Positions 14,344-21,918 of a DNA stretch of 26,372 bases are shown here, one piece after another. How positions within the stretch are numbered: the first letter of the stretch is position 1; each line of letters begins with the position of its first letter. Under the pieces are notes generated by a model that saw nothing but the letters and a program-made list of their open reading frames with translations, searched no databases and was not told the DNA's origin. A program made the position numbers and the translations under genes. Source of the DNA: JBHIDJ01 sp046760105 (GTDB taxonomy: Bacteria; Pseudomonadota; Gammaproteobacteria; Acidiferrobacterales; SPGG2); contig JBHIDJ010000034.1 of NCBI GenBank assembly GCA_046760105.1, forward strand, positions 1 through 26,372, written 5' to 3'.

Positions 14344-15474
14344 ATGAGCGGCACGGCATCGGCAATCGAACTGACCCGGGAACTGATCCGCGTTAACACT
14401 GTGAATCCACCGGGCAACGAGCGGGCCTGCGCTGAATACCTAGGACGCATGCTGGAGGGTGCGGGGTTTTCGGTTAGCTATCACGAGTTCGCTGACAGTC
14501 GTACGAGCCTCGTCGCTCGCATCGGGGGAGCCACAGATAAGCCGCCGCTTTGTTTCACCGGCCATCTGGATACCGTGCCGCTTGGCGCGATGCCTTGGTC
14601 CGTGGACCCATTCGCCGCGGACACTGACGGTGGCAGGCTCTACGGGCGTGGGTCGACCGACATGAAAAGCGGGGTAGCCGCATTTGTCACAGCCGTGCTG
14701 CAGCTAGCCTCTAAACTGGGACGCAGCCCCGGTGTCGTGCTGGTGATTACCGCGGCGGAGGAGACAGGTAGCGAGGGTGCCTATCACCTGGCGGGCCTGG
14801 CAGATGTTCTCGGCCGGGCCGGTGCCATTGTCGTCGCGGAGCCCACGGCTAATTATCCCTTTGTCGGACACAAGGGCGCATTGTGGCTAAAGGCTCTGAC
14901 ACAGGGTGTGACCGCGCACGGAGCCATGCCCGAACGCGGCGTCAATGCGATCTACAAAGCTGCTCATGCTATCACGAAGCTCGAGCGTTTTAACTTCAAC
15001 GTGTCTGCGCATCAAGTCTTGGGTCCACCCACCATCAATATCGGCACCGTACACGGGGGCATGAACATCAACTCAGTCCCTGACCGGACGGAAATCAGTA
15101 TTGATATCCGCACCGTCCCAAGCCAAGACCACAATGCTGTACGAAAGCGTCTGGAGGATTACCTCGGCGCCGAAGTTGAGATCTCGCCTATCGTGGACGT
15201 GGGCAGTGTGTGGACTGATCCCACCGATGCTTGGGTACAGGAGGTGTTCGACATTATGGCATCAGTGCTGGACGAAGCTATGGAGACGCGAAGCGCAAGT
15301 TATTTCACCGACGCCGCCGCGCTAAAACCGGCTTACGGCGGGCCGCCTACCGTGATCCTCGGGCCCGGCGAGCCCGCGTTGGCTCATCAGACTGATGAGT
15401 ACTGTGTCGTGCACCGAATCGAGCAAGCGGTCGAGGCTAACATGCTAATCACGAAACGGTGGTGTGAGCTGTGA
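14344..15474 (+). CDS. M20-family metallo-amidohydrolase (ArgE/DapE/CPG2 type)
   Basis: This 376-aa two-zinc hydrolase cleaves N-acyl amino acids or short amides. Predicted metal ligands and catalytic residues are His74 and Asp76 in FTGHLDTVP, Asp106 in GRGSTDMKSG, Glu139/Glu140 in TAAEETGSEG, Glu166 in VVAEPT, and His348 in LAHQTDEY. The dimerisation domain (about 180-290) carries VTAHGAMPERG with His192, the residue that completes the partner's active site in the CPG2 group. It begins 24 bases after livF, so it is probably co-transcribed with the transporter and may deacylate the imported compound. No signal peptide is visible, so it should be cytoplasmic. The exact substrate is unknown. 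Confidence 0.88.
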   Translation: MSGTASAIELTRELIRVNTVNPPGNERACAEYLGRMLEGAGFSVSYHEFADSRTSLVARIGGATDKPPLCFTGHLDTVPLGAMPWSVDPFAADTDGGRLYGRGSTDMKSGVAAFVTAVLQLASKLGRSPGVVLVITAAEETGSEGAYHLAGLADVLGRAGAIVVAEPTANYPFVGHKGALWLKALTQGVTAHGAMPERGVNAIYKAAHAITKLERFNFNVSAHQVLGPPTINIGTVHGGMNINSVPDRTEISIDIRTVPSQDHNAVRKRLEDYLGAEVEISPIVDVGSVWTDPTDAWVQEVFDIMASVLDEAMETRSASYFTDAAALKPAYGGPPTVILGPGEPALAHQTDEYCVVHRIEQAVEANMLITKRWCEL

Positions 15475-15576
15475 TCTCGCCGTGTGCAATGTCCCGCTTA
15501 TAGAGTATCTTGGTTTCTTTTTGTTTCAAAAGGGTAACGTCGAAATGTCAAACACGATAAACAAAGCGGCAAATAG

Positions 15577-16449
15577 ATGAACAGTGAGACTCTTTACCGT
15601 GGTTATGACCGGACCGCATTAGACACTCAGTACAACGCGCGTGCCGCGGTGCCAGAGCATGTGCAAATCGTTGAACGCTGGGAGCACGACGGGGTTCAGG
15701 TTTGCCATGAGTTCGGTCCTCACCTCGACCTTGCCTACGGCGCCAGCGCACCCGAGCGTCTTGATTTATTTCCTGTCAGCACCGCCGAGTCGAGTCCAGT
15801 TCAAGTCTTCTTTCACGGCGGCTACTGGATGGGCCGAGACAAAAGTACTTTTCGATTTCTTGCCCGGACATTTGTCCCGGCTGGCGCGGTGTTCATTACC
15901 GTCAATTACGGTCTCATCCCCACCGTCGACATGGACGAGCTTGTGCGTCAGTGCCGCGCGGCGATGATGTGGGTTTATAAGAATGTAGCGAAGTACGGTG
16001 GAGATCCGGGACGCATTTTTGTTTCCGGGCATTCGGCAGGCGGCCACATCGTAGCGATGCTGATGGCAACCGACTGGTCGGCATTCGCCGGACTGCCGGG
16101 AGACTTGATAAAAGCTGGATGTTCGGTCAGCGGCCTTTTTGAGCTTGAGCCCATGCGTCTGTGCTACCTGCACGATACCCTCAACCTTGATGCTGATCAG
16201 GTGGCTCGCAACAGCCCGATACGGCTTGCGCCGTTCTCGCGTGAACCGCTGATCATTGCCGTCGGCGGCGCCGAAAGCGACGAGTTCCGTCGTCAAAGTG
16301 TGGAATTGGGTGCCACCTGGAACCAAAGAGGCGCCTCATGTCAGGTTATGGAGCGCCCTGGCCTGAATCATTACACAATCGTAGAGGAATTTGCGGACCG
16401 CGCTCGTCCCCTGGGGCAAGCCGTGATGTCGCAGATGGGGATGGTCTAA
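15577..16449 (+). CDS. Alpha/beta hydrolase, kynurenine-formamidase/esterase-like
   Basis: This 290-aa serine hydrolase has the oxyanion-hole motif HGGYW (80-84) and nucleophile elbow GHSAGGH (151-157, Ser153). The acid is probably Asp235 (GGAESDEF) and the base His265 (GLNHYTIVEEF). HGGYW rather than HGGG, together with VNYGLIPTVDMDELVRQC, places it near kynurenine formamidase-like arylformamidases and small esterases. There is no signal peptide. It follows the M20 gene by 102 bases without a terminator and stands 12 bases before the next gene. In this operon it could hydrolyse an ester or formamide of the imported substrate. No other kynurenine-pathway gene is visible, so I do not assign that role. 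Confidence 0.82.
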   Translation: MNSETLYRGYDRTALDTQYNARAAVPEHVQIVERWEHDGVQVCHEFGPHLDLAYGASAPERLDLFPVSTAESSPVQVFFHGGYWMGRDKSTFRFLARTFVPAGAVFITVNYGLIPTVDMDELVRQCRAAMMWVYKNVAKYGGDPGRIFVSGHSAGGHIVAMLMATDWSAFAGLPGDLIKAGCSVSGLFELEPMRLCYLHDTLNLDADQVARNSPIRLAPFSREPLIIAVGGAESDEFRRQSVELGATWNQRGASCQVMERPGLNHYTIVEEFADRARPLGQAVMSQMGMV

Positions 16450-16461
16450 GCAAGTGCTGCT

Positions 16462-17121
16462 ATGAGTTTATCGTTCGACCTATTCTGGTCCTTTCGTAGC
16501 CCGTACTGTTATCTCGCACTTCCTCGCATCCTCGAAATAAATAAGAAATACGAAGTCGAGGTAAACGTACGGCCGATATATCCGATGGCCGTGCGTTCCC
16601 CCGACTTCTTCAAGAACGTGAACCCCAACTACAGGCACTACCACCTTCTCGACTCCGATCGCGTAGCCGAGTACCTCGGCATCCCTTATAGACGACCTAT
16701 ACCTGACCCGATCGTTCAGGACATGGAAACGAGTGAAATTTCCCCGAATCAACCATACATTTACCGACTCACGCGACTCGGTATGGCGGCAGCCCTTGCC
16801 GGTGGTGGTCTGTCATTCCTCGACCACGTGTCACGACTCCTCTGGGACGGCACAGTGGATGGATGGGATAGAGGGACACATTTAGCGGATGCAGTCGCGC
16901 GGGCGGGCCTGGATCTTGATGTTCTCGACCGGGATATTGCCGCCGATCCCACCGAATACGACGCCTTTATCGAAGAAAACCAAAATGCGCTGGCCGCAGC
17001 TGGCCACTGGGGAGTGCCGACCACGGTGTTTAACGGGGAACCTTTCTTCGGGCAAGACCGCGTCGAGTTCCTCTTGTGGAGGATGAAACAACAGGGCTTG
17101 CGCAAACGGAATAATGGCTGA
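16462..17121 (+). CDS. 2-Hydroxychromene-2-carboxylate-isomerase-like protein (DsbA / GST-kappa fold)
   Basis: This 219-aa protein has a thioredoxin-like fold with an inserted helical domain. Its N-terminus FDLFWSFRSPYCYLALPRIL carries Ser13-Pro14, the position of the catalytic Ser in 2-hydroxychromene-2-carboxylate isomerases. The C-terminus has the cis-proline loop GHWGVPTTVFNGEPFFGQDR (Val185-Pro186). Known members are glutathione-dependent isomerases of naphthalene-type degradation, but many relatives act on other substrates and no ring-cleavage genes are nearby. It lies 12 bases after the alpha/beta hydrolase and 11 before the methyltransferase. The start at 16462 has no clear ribosome-binding site, so translation may depend on coupling. 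Confidence 0.8.
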   Translation: MSLSFDLFWSFRSPYCYLALPRILEINKKYEVEVNVRPIYPMAVRSPDFFKNVNPNYRHYHLLDSDRVAEYLGIPYRRPIPDPIVQDMETSEISPNQPYIYRLTRLGMAAALAGGGLSFLDHVSRLLWDGTVDGWDRGTHLADAVARAGLDLDVLDRDIAADPTEYDAFIEENQNALAAAGHWGVPTTVFNGEPFFGQDRVEFLLWRMKQQGLRKRNNG

Positions 17122-17132
17122 GATCTTCGGTA

Positions 17133-17912
17133 ATGGAAAAGTTCACACCCGAGTATTTCGACAGCAAGCAATACACGAAAACGCAGATTGCGAAGTACGA
17201 ATCGATATACGGGCGAAACTTCATAAGCCCGGGTGGAGAACGCACGTCGACGGCGTTTCTCAAACGGCTCGGACTCAAGCGTGGCATGCGCGTCCTGGAT
17301 ATCGGCTGTGGCATAGGCGGAAGTGCATTTCAGATGGCAAGAAAATACGGAGTTGGTGTTGATGCCATCGATATCTCTCGCAACATGATCGAGATCGGCC
17401 ATGCGCGATGCAAGGAAGAGGGCCTTGAAGATCAGGTCAGGTTATTCCATGGCGATTGTCTGGAGATGGATTACGACAGGACGTATGACGCCGTCCATAG
17501 CCGTGACGTATTCCTTCACATTCACGACAAGAACCGCCTGTTTTCGTTGATTCAAAAGCTGCTCTTGCCAAAAGGCATTCTGGCTTTCACGGATTACTGT
17601 TGTGGGAAGGAACCAGCAAGTCGTGAGTTTAACGAGTATGTCGAAGAACGCGGCTACTGCTTGCATACCGTTGATGAATACCGGCGCTTGTTAGAACAGG
17701 CGGGGTTTGTACAGATTCAGGTGGAAGACAGGACCGATCAATTCATTGAGATCCATCAGAGAGAGCTTGCCAATCTGTCCAAAGATACGCCCGGGGCCGA
17801 GGACGCCGATGACCTGACAAGCGGCTGGACCGCTAAGATTCAGCGGGCGCAAGAGGGAGAGCAGCGTTGGGGGTGGTTTATGGCAAGAAAACCAGTAGCG
17901 AGAGACGGGTAG
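17133..17912 (+). CDS. Phosphoethanolamine N-methyltransferase-like SAM methyltransferase
   Basis: This 259-aa class I methyltransferase follows the single-domain phosphoethanolamine N-methyltransferase pattern known from Plasmodium PMT and plants. It shows KQYTKTQIAKYESIYG near the N-terminus (Tyr14 at the substrate-Tyr position), FISPGGERT, SAM motif VLDIGCGIGGSAF (54-66), SRDVFLHIHDK (His129 at the catalytic-His position), LAFTDYC, and the C-terminal RWGWFMARK. The family methylates phosphoethanolamine stepwise to phosphocholine. Such enzymes are uncommon in bacteria, which usually methylate phosphatidylethanolamine instead, so the real substrate may be a related amine. Its last codons lie inside repeat array C. 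It is probably part of the liv block. Confidence 0.75.
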   Translation: MEKFTPEYFDSKQYTKTQIAKYESIYGRNFISPGGERTSTAFLKRLGLKRGMRVLDIGCGIGGSAFQMARKYGVGVDAIDISRNMIEIGHARCKEEGLEDQVRLFHGDCLEMDYDRTYDAVHSRDVFLHIHDKNRLFSLIQKLLLPKGILAFTDYCCGKEPASREFNEYVEERGYCLHTVDEYRRLLEQAGFVQIQVEDRTDQFIEIHQRELANLSKDTPGAEDADDLTSGWTAKIQRAQEGEQRWGWFMARKPVARDG

Positions 17913-17929
17913 CGAGTAGCTAGTGGCCG
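17895..17929. repeat. Period-7 array C (single arm)
   Basis: Five consecutive 7-mers are seen: gtagcga, gagacgg, gtagcga, gtagcta, gtggccg. They cover the last codons of the methyltransferase and the first of the next gene. No opposing arm is visible. The repeat supplies the end of one reading frame and perhaps the GTG start at 17923 of the next. Confidence 0.6.
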
Positions 17930-18741
17930 CAGTCCTGGGCATTTTGCCGGCTCATGTCGACATTGTCGGTCCCGTTACCCTCGGCGACAGTTCATTCGAC
18001 ATCGACCCTCCGCTTCTGGTTCTCGCAGCGCTCGTGCTCGCGCTCGGCGGCGTAGTCAAGGGCTCCATCGGCGTCGGTTTACCCGTCGTAGTCATCGCGG
18101 TGCTATCGCATTTCCTGCCAGCACCGATCGCGCTGGCGCTGGTGACGTTCCCGATTCTGCTGACAAACCTTTGGCAAGCAATACATGCGGGCAGATTGAT
18201 GGAACCCCTCAAGCGCTTCTGGCCGATGATCGGCTGTCTGATCCTGTTCATCTGGATCAGCGCCAGGCTTGTCGTAAGCCTGGATCCCCGCGTCCTTTAT
18301 GCCATGATCGGCGCAACCGTAACGTCTTTCGCGATAACCAATTACTTGAAGATTGTGTGGACTGTGCGACCATCGTCGGAGAAATGGGCCGCACCGTTGG
18401 CGGGCAGTATCGGTGGTTTCCTCGGTGGCATCTCCACCATATGGGGACCACCGATGATGATGTATTTCATCATGCTACGTTTGCCCAAGGAAGCATACAT
18501 TCAAGCGGTTGGGCTGATTTGGTTCATCGCCTCAATACCGCTGGTGATTGCCTACATCCACCACGGTATCCTAACGGCGCAGACAGCGCCGCTTTCCCTG
18601 CTTGCATGCATTCCCGGCTTCGCGGGACTCGCCGTTGGACAGATGCTGCGCAAGCGAATCAATCAGGAGATGTTCCGCAAGGTGTTGCTGCTTTTTCTGT
18701 TCGTTATCGGCCTGAACTTAATCCGAAGATCAATTTTTTAA
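17923..18741 (+). CDS. TSUP-family (TauE/SafE) membrane transporter
   Basis: This 272-aa integral membrane protein has about eight predicted helices in two homologous halves, each opening with the family motif: GGVVKGSIGVGLPVV (around 42-56) and GGFLGGISTIWGPP (around 163-176). TSUP proteins export sulfite, sulfoacetate or other small sulfur or organic anions, often from catabolic operons. The start is uncertain. The GTG at 17923 has no proper ribosome-binding site and sits in repeat array C. A TTG at 17944 or a GTG further in, before the first helix, could be the true start. It is the last gene of the liv block. It may export an anionic by-product of the pathway. Confidence 0.8.
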   Translation: MAAVLGILPAHVDIVGPVTLGDSSFDIDPPLLVLAALVLALGGVVKGSIGVGLPVVVIAVLSHFLPAPIALALVTFPILLTNLWQAIHAGRLMEPLKRFWPMIGCLILFIWISARLVVSLDPRVLYAMIGATVTSFAITNYLKIVWTVRPSSEKWAAPLAGSIGGFLGGISTIWGPPMMMYFIMLRLPKEAYIQAVGLIWFIASIPLVIAYIHHGILTAQTAPLSLLACIPGFAGLAVGQMLRKRINQEMFRKVLLLFLFVIGLNLIRRSIF

Positions 18742-18745
18742 CAAA

Positions 18746-18836
18746 GTTACAAGTGGCAAGTAACAAGTATCAAGGAAAAGGACAAAGGTTTCACTTGCCA
18801 CTTCGAACTTGTTACTTCCTACTTTGACCTATCTCC
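18746..18836. repeat. Period-7 intergenic array D (adjoining inverted arms)
   Basis: Twelve or more consecutive 7-mers are seen. The left arm is gttacaa, gtggcaa, gtaacaa, gtatcaa, ggaaaag, gacaaag. The right arm is gtttcac, ttgccac, ttcgaac, ttgttac, ttcctac, tttgacc. The left consensus is GTNNCAA and the right is its complement, TTGNNAC. It starts four bases after the TSUP stop. Confidence 0.85.
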
Positions 18837-18843
18837 CGCAACT

Positions 18844-18957
18844 TCATCCGCTAACAGCGCTAAGCAGCACCAGAACGGTCACAAGAATGATCTACCAGCG
18901 GTGCTTGACCACCAGTTCCCGAAGGCGATCTCCAACCTGTGCAACAAAGCTTGCATT
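18844..18957 (-). pseudogene. Possible remnant of an RND/MMPL exporter N-terminus
   Basis: On the minus strand one frame reads VGDRLRELVVKHRW, a TAG stop at 18892-18894, then IILVTVLVLLSAVSG and a TGA at 18844. This resembles the start of RND/MMPL-type exporters: a short amphipathic helix, RHRW, then the first membrane helix. There is no start codon, it is interrupted, and it ends where array D begins. The rest of 18742-19026 holds array D and nothing else I can recognise. The match is short and may be chance. Confidence 0.25.
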
Positions 18958-19026
18958 TTATGGATGCTGGAATTCTCGGGGCTGTGGATGGCTAATTACC
19001 CGGTGGCGAGAGGTGCGGCAAAGTGC

Positions 19027-19860
19027 CTACTCCGTTTTGTAACCCTGAACCTTCAGACTTGTTATCGTTCCTGCGATTTTTTTTGCCTCTTCAGCACTTA
19101 TTTTTTCATCCTCAATGATTGCTTTTGCCGTTGGATCATTGATCAAGCAGTCAAAGGGAAACGGTGTCTCAGCAACTACCTTTATGCCCTGGAATCCAGC
19201 TGCTTCTATGCAACTTAAGTATTGATCTCTGATCATTGCACCGGATATACAGCTTATGTATGCTTCAATGGAACCTTTTATGAAGGCGGGCAGTTCTTTT
19301 GTCAGAACTATATCGGAAATCATTATTCGACCGTCTGGTCTCAATACCCTGAATGTCTCCTGGAAAACTCTTTTCTTGTCAGGCGAGAGATTAATGACGC
19401 AGTTTGATATGACGACATCAATGGATTTGTCGGCAACGGGAAGGTTTTCTATTTCACCCAGTCGGAATTCCACATTTTCATAACCTGCCTTTTTGGCATT
19501 TCTTCTCGCCTTTTCCACCATTTCGGGGGTCATGTCGACCCCGATCACCTTTCCTATTTTGCCAACTTTCTGAGCGGCGAGAAAGCAGTCAAAACCCGCG
19601 CCTGATCCCAGATCGAGAACAGTCTCACCGTCTTGCAAAGAAGCGAGTGCCACTGGGTTGCCGCATCCGAGGCCCAAATTGGCCCCTTCCGGAACTGACC
19701 TGAGCTCATTCTCCGAGTAACCTATGGAACTGCCTAAGCCTTCTGCCAGGCCAGCTTTACCACAGACCGCAGACCCTGGCGGGCAACAGGTATTTTCTCG
19801 GTTTGCTATCTTTGCATAACCCTCTCTTACGGCTCTCTTGATATCAAGTTTGTTTATCAA
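19027..19860 (-). CDS. arsM: Arsenite S-adenosylmethionine methyltransferase
   Basis: This 277-aa enzyme methylates As(III) to volatile or less reactive methylarsenicals using SAM. It has the N-terminal Cys cluster NTCCPPGSAVCG (Cys25, 26, 33), then LGLGCGNP (Cys66), SAM motif VLDLGSGAGFDCFLAA, GVDMTPEMVEKAR, SNCVINLSPDK (Cys154) and SCISGAM (Cys204). Cys66, Cys154 and Cys204 fit the three arsenic-binding thiols of the family. Base composition is clearly more A/T-rich than that of the flanking genes, which suggests horizontal transfer. No arsR or arsenite efflux gene is visible nearby. The ATG at 19860 follows GAGAGG on the minus strand. Confidence 0.92.
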   Translation of the reverse strand: MINKLDIKRAVREGYAKIANRENTCCPPGSAVCGKAGLAEGLGSSIGYSENELRSVPEGANLGLGCGNPVALASLQDGETVLDLGSGAGFDCFLAAQKVGKIGKVIGVDMTPEMVEKARRNAKKAGYENVEFRLGEIENLPVADKSIDVVISNCVINLSPDKKRVFQETFRVLRPDGRIMISDIVLTKELPAFIKGSIEAYISCISGAMIRDQYLSCIEAAGFQGIKVVAETPFPFDCLINDPTAKAIIEDEKISAEEAKKIAGTITSLKVQGYKTE

Positions 19861-19922
19861 ATGTTCAGGCCTCTCTGTCTTTCTCTCAGAAGTTGTCTCA
19901 CTTTCCGAAATTGTCGGTATTA

Positions 19923-20252
19923 CTACGCGTGGGGGTGCACGCTTCGCAAACGCGCACCGAATCTACGGATGAAGTTGGCGATCATCAACAGGATGATGCC
20001 CAGCAGGATGGACGCCCCAGCCACTAGCCACCCGAGAACCTTAGGCTCAATGAGGATCAACACGCCCACGACAACCAGCAGCGCACCTGGAAGCATCAGC
20101 AGAAAACCGGAAGGTGACTTCGCCGTCATTCCCATGCACACGTTGGCCATCGGACACATTGCCATCGCACCTGCGCCTTCCTTCATTCGTCGCATCATCC
20201 GCACGTCCGTCACCGTGGGGTCCGCAGCTTGTTTCGTGCTCTGTTCGACCAT
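19923..20252 (-). CDS. Small two-helix membrane protein with CPM motif, function unknown
   Basis: This 109-aa protein has a soluble, Met-rich N-terminus (residues 1-48) containing AMAMCPMANVCMGM (Cys33, Cys39). Two hydrophobic helices follow (about 50-68 and 72-94), then a basic C-terminus RRFGARLRSVHPHA. The strong ribosome-binding site AGGAGGTGA just before the ATG at 20252 supports a real gene. The Cys-Pro-Met cluster could bind a soft metal such as copper or arsenic. This is inference; I know no characterised homologue. The next small membrane protein, 80 bases upstream, shares the CPM tripeptide. Confidence 0.65.
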   Translation of the reverse strand: MVEQSTKQAADPTVTDVRMMRRMKEGAGAMAMCPMANVCMGMTAKSPSGFLLMLPGALLVVVGVLILIEPKVLGWLVAGASILLGIILLMIANFIRRFGARLRSVHPHA

Positions 20253-20332
20253 GGAGTCACCTCCTATCCGCTAGGAGTGATTAAGAGATTAGATAGCGCC
20301 AGAACTAGAACTTCGGTCACGGCCGTGTAGCT

Positions 20333-20572
20333 TTACGGGGTCACCCCAGACTGCATTGCCCGCAGCATCGTTTCCATTGGACACAGACCGGAAATCGTTA
20401 CATAAAGGCCCATGACTGGGAAAAGCGCCGCAATAATAAATGTCCAGATTGCCAGCACTTGGCCAAATGTACGAACACCGCCTTCTCCCTTCGTGGAAGC
20501 AAAAAGAACAAAATAGCCTATTACTATCCAAGCCGTGGCTGGTATAAAACTAAAAAAGAAGCACATTGCCAT
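20333..20572 (-). CDS. Small two-helix membrane protein with C-terminal CPMETM, function unknown
   Basis: This 79-aa protein has two hydrophobic helices (about 4-26 and 37-60) separated by a short charged loop STKGEGGVRTFGQ. It has a Met-rich tail SGLCPMETMLRAMQ with Cys64. GAAAGG precedes the ATG at 20572. A second ATG two codons later would give MCFFF. It lies between the cyclase gene and the other CPM-bearing membrane protein, and all are on the minus strand. I do not recognise the family. A role in metal or membrane stress is only a guess from the Cys/Met tail. Confidence 0.6.
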   Translation of the reverse strand: MAMCFFFSFIPATAWIVIGYFVLFASTKGEGGVRTFGQVLAIWTFIIAALFPVMGLYVTISGLCPMETMLRAMQSGVTP

Positions 20573-20601
20573 TACCTTTCATTATTTAAGGATCGAGTGT
20601 A

Positions 20602-21864
20602 CTAGCCAGGCTTCCCGCCATCACGTAGCGTGAAGATCTCCCGCGGCGTACTCACGCCGCGCAGCTCGTGACGTCCAAGGGAAACCAGTTCCCCAGGAAT
20701 GCAGTGCTCGAATTCGGCCGAGATCAATATGGACTTATTCAGCGGCTTGCACAGGCCCTCCAGTCGTGCGGCCTCGTTGGCGGCAGCACCAACGACAGTG
20801 AACTCAAGCCGCCCGGGCACGCCGATGTTGCCGTACATGACGTCGCCCATGTGAAGACCCAGTCCAAAGTGAAGCGGGGGTTCGCCCTTTTGCGCACGCG
20901 TGCGGTTGAGCGTCTCCATCCTGGCCCGCGCGTCGACCGCTGCCGCTAGTGCGGCGCGGCAGGCGGCTTCGGTGTCGCAACAACCCTGCTCAACGTCGGT
21001 GGAGACCGCGCCGGTCGGGAAGATCGCGAGCGCCGCATCGCCCATGAAGCGCAGCACTTCACCGCCGTGATCCAGAACCGCCCCTGCCGTGCAGTCGAAG
21101 AAATCATTCAGGATAGCGAGAAAGGCCTCGCGCGACATGGCCTCCGCCATGCGCGTCGAGTCCCGCAGGTCACAGAACCAGATCGCCGCGTGAATATCCT
21201 CGCCGTCGCCGCGCTCGATCAGCCCGTTAAGGACTCGCTCACCCGTATGCCTGCCGAGATAGGTGTTTAATAGCGTCTTGGCGGTGTGGCGTAAGGTATG
21301 CACCTCTAACAGACGCGCCAGCAACGGCAACATTTCATACAGCTCTCGTAGCTCCGACGTCATGAATCCACCAGGCCTGTCCGACGCAAAGGCGATAGCG
21401 TTGGTCTGATCGCCAGAGAATGGGAGCGGCATGGCCACATAATCGGTAGCACCCTCCGTGCGAAGTTTCTGGAAAATCGGGAAATCTAGCTTGATGCCAG
21501 GAACGTCCAGTCGCCGACGGACGCCCGCAAGAGTGCCGTCTAAAATCGCGGCCATGGGGCTGTCCGGATAGTGCAAAGTCTGCAGACGGTCGTGGAGCGG
21601 CGCGAGCTCCTCGGTAAGACCAGAATCCCTTCGCCACACATACCTGACCCCGATCACTTGGGGATGCAGCGTACGGATCAGGCATACCAGGCGCCACAGG
21701 GGAAGCCCCGCCTCCACCAACCGTCTGGCCAGCCGCTCCACGAGCTCCGACGGATTGGTAATGTACGACCCCTCAGTCAGCAACCATGCCACGAAGGGGT
21801 TGGCGCACCAGGACATACCGACATCGCACATCGAAGGCGGTCTCGGTTGGGCTGCTGTCGCCAT
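20602..21864 (-). CDS. Class III adenylate/guanylate cyclase-domain protein
   Basis: This 420-aa soluble protein has an N-terminal domain of about 190 residues with no recognised signature but GAF-like features, then a class III nucleotide cyclase domain. Metal ligands are Asp232 in WFCDLRDST and Asp276 in LRFMGDAALAIF. The transition-state pair is Asn363 and Arg367 in FTVVGAAANEAARLEG. The substrate-specifying positions are atypical: Arg272 stands where adenylate cyclases have Lys, and Ala360 where they have Asp. ATP versus GTP use is therefore open. No membrane helix is visible, so it should sense an intracellular signal. It lies 29 bases upstream of a small membrane protein. MATAAQ at 21864 follows GGGAGAG; internal Met codons at 12 and 17 are alternatives. 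Confidence 0.85.
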   Translation of the reverse strand: MATAAQPRPPSMCDVGMSWCANPFVAWLLTEGSYITNPSELVERLARRLVEAGLPLWRLVCLIRTLHPQVIGVRYVWRRDSGLTEELAPLHDRLQTLHYPDSPMAAILDGTLAGVRRRLDVPGIKLDFPIFQKLRTEGATDYVAMPLPFSGDQTNAIAFASDRPGGFMTSELRELYEMLPLLARLLEVHTLRHTAKTLLNTYLGRHTGERVLNGLIERGDGEDIHAAIWFCDLRDSTRMAEAMSREAFLAILNDFFDCTAGAVLDHGGEVLRFMGDAALAIFPTGAVSTDVEQGCCDTEAACRAALAAAVDARARMETLNRTRAQKGEPPLHFGLGLHMGDVMYGNIGVPGRLEFTVVGAAANEAARLEGLCKPLNKSILISAEFEHCIPGELVSLGRHELRGVSTPREIFTLRDGGKPG

Positions 21865-21918
21865 AGCGGGTCTCGCTACTCTCCCTTCAACACACGCGGC
21901 AATGTTCGAGCCATCTGT

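Noticed and set aside
18838..18860. 16-base identity with the 3' end of the MFS gene near 22900
   Set aside because: The shared string is cggatgaagttgcggg. It is short, the flanks diverge, and it overlaps the edge of a repeat array, so a duplicated gene end cannot be supported.
18809..19218. Plus-strand small ORFs between the TSUP gene and arsM
   Set aside because: They have no ribosome-binding site, overlap array D or the antisense of arsM, and contain no recognisable motif.
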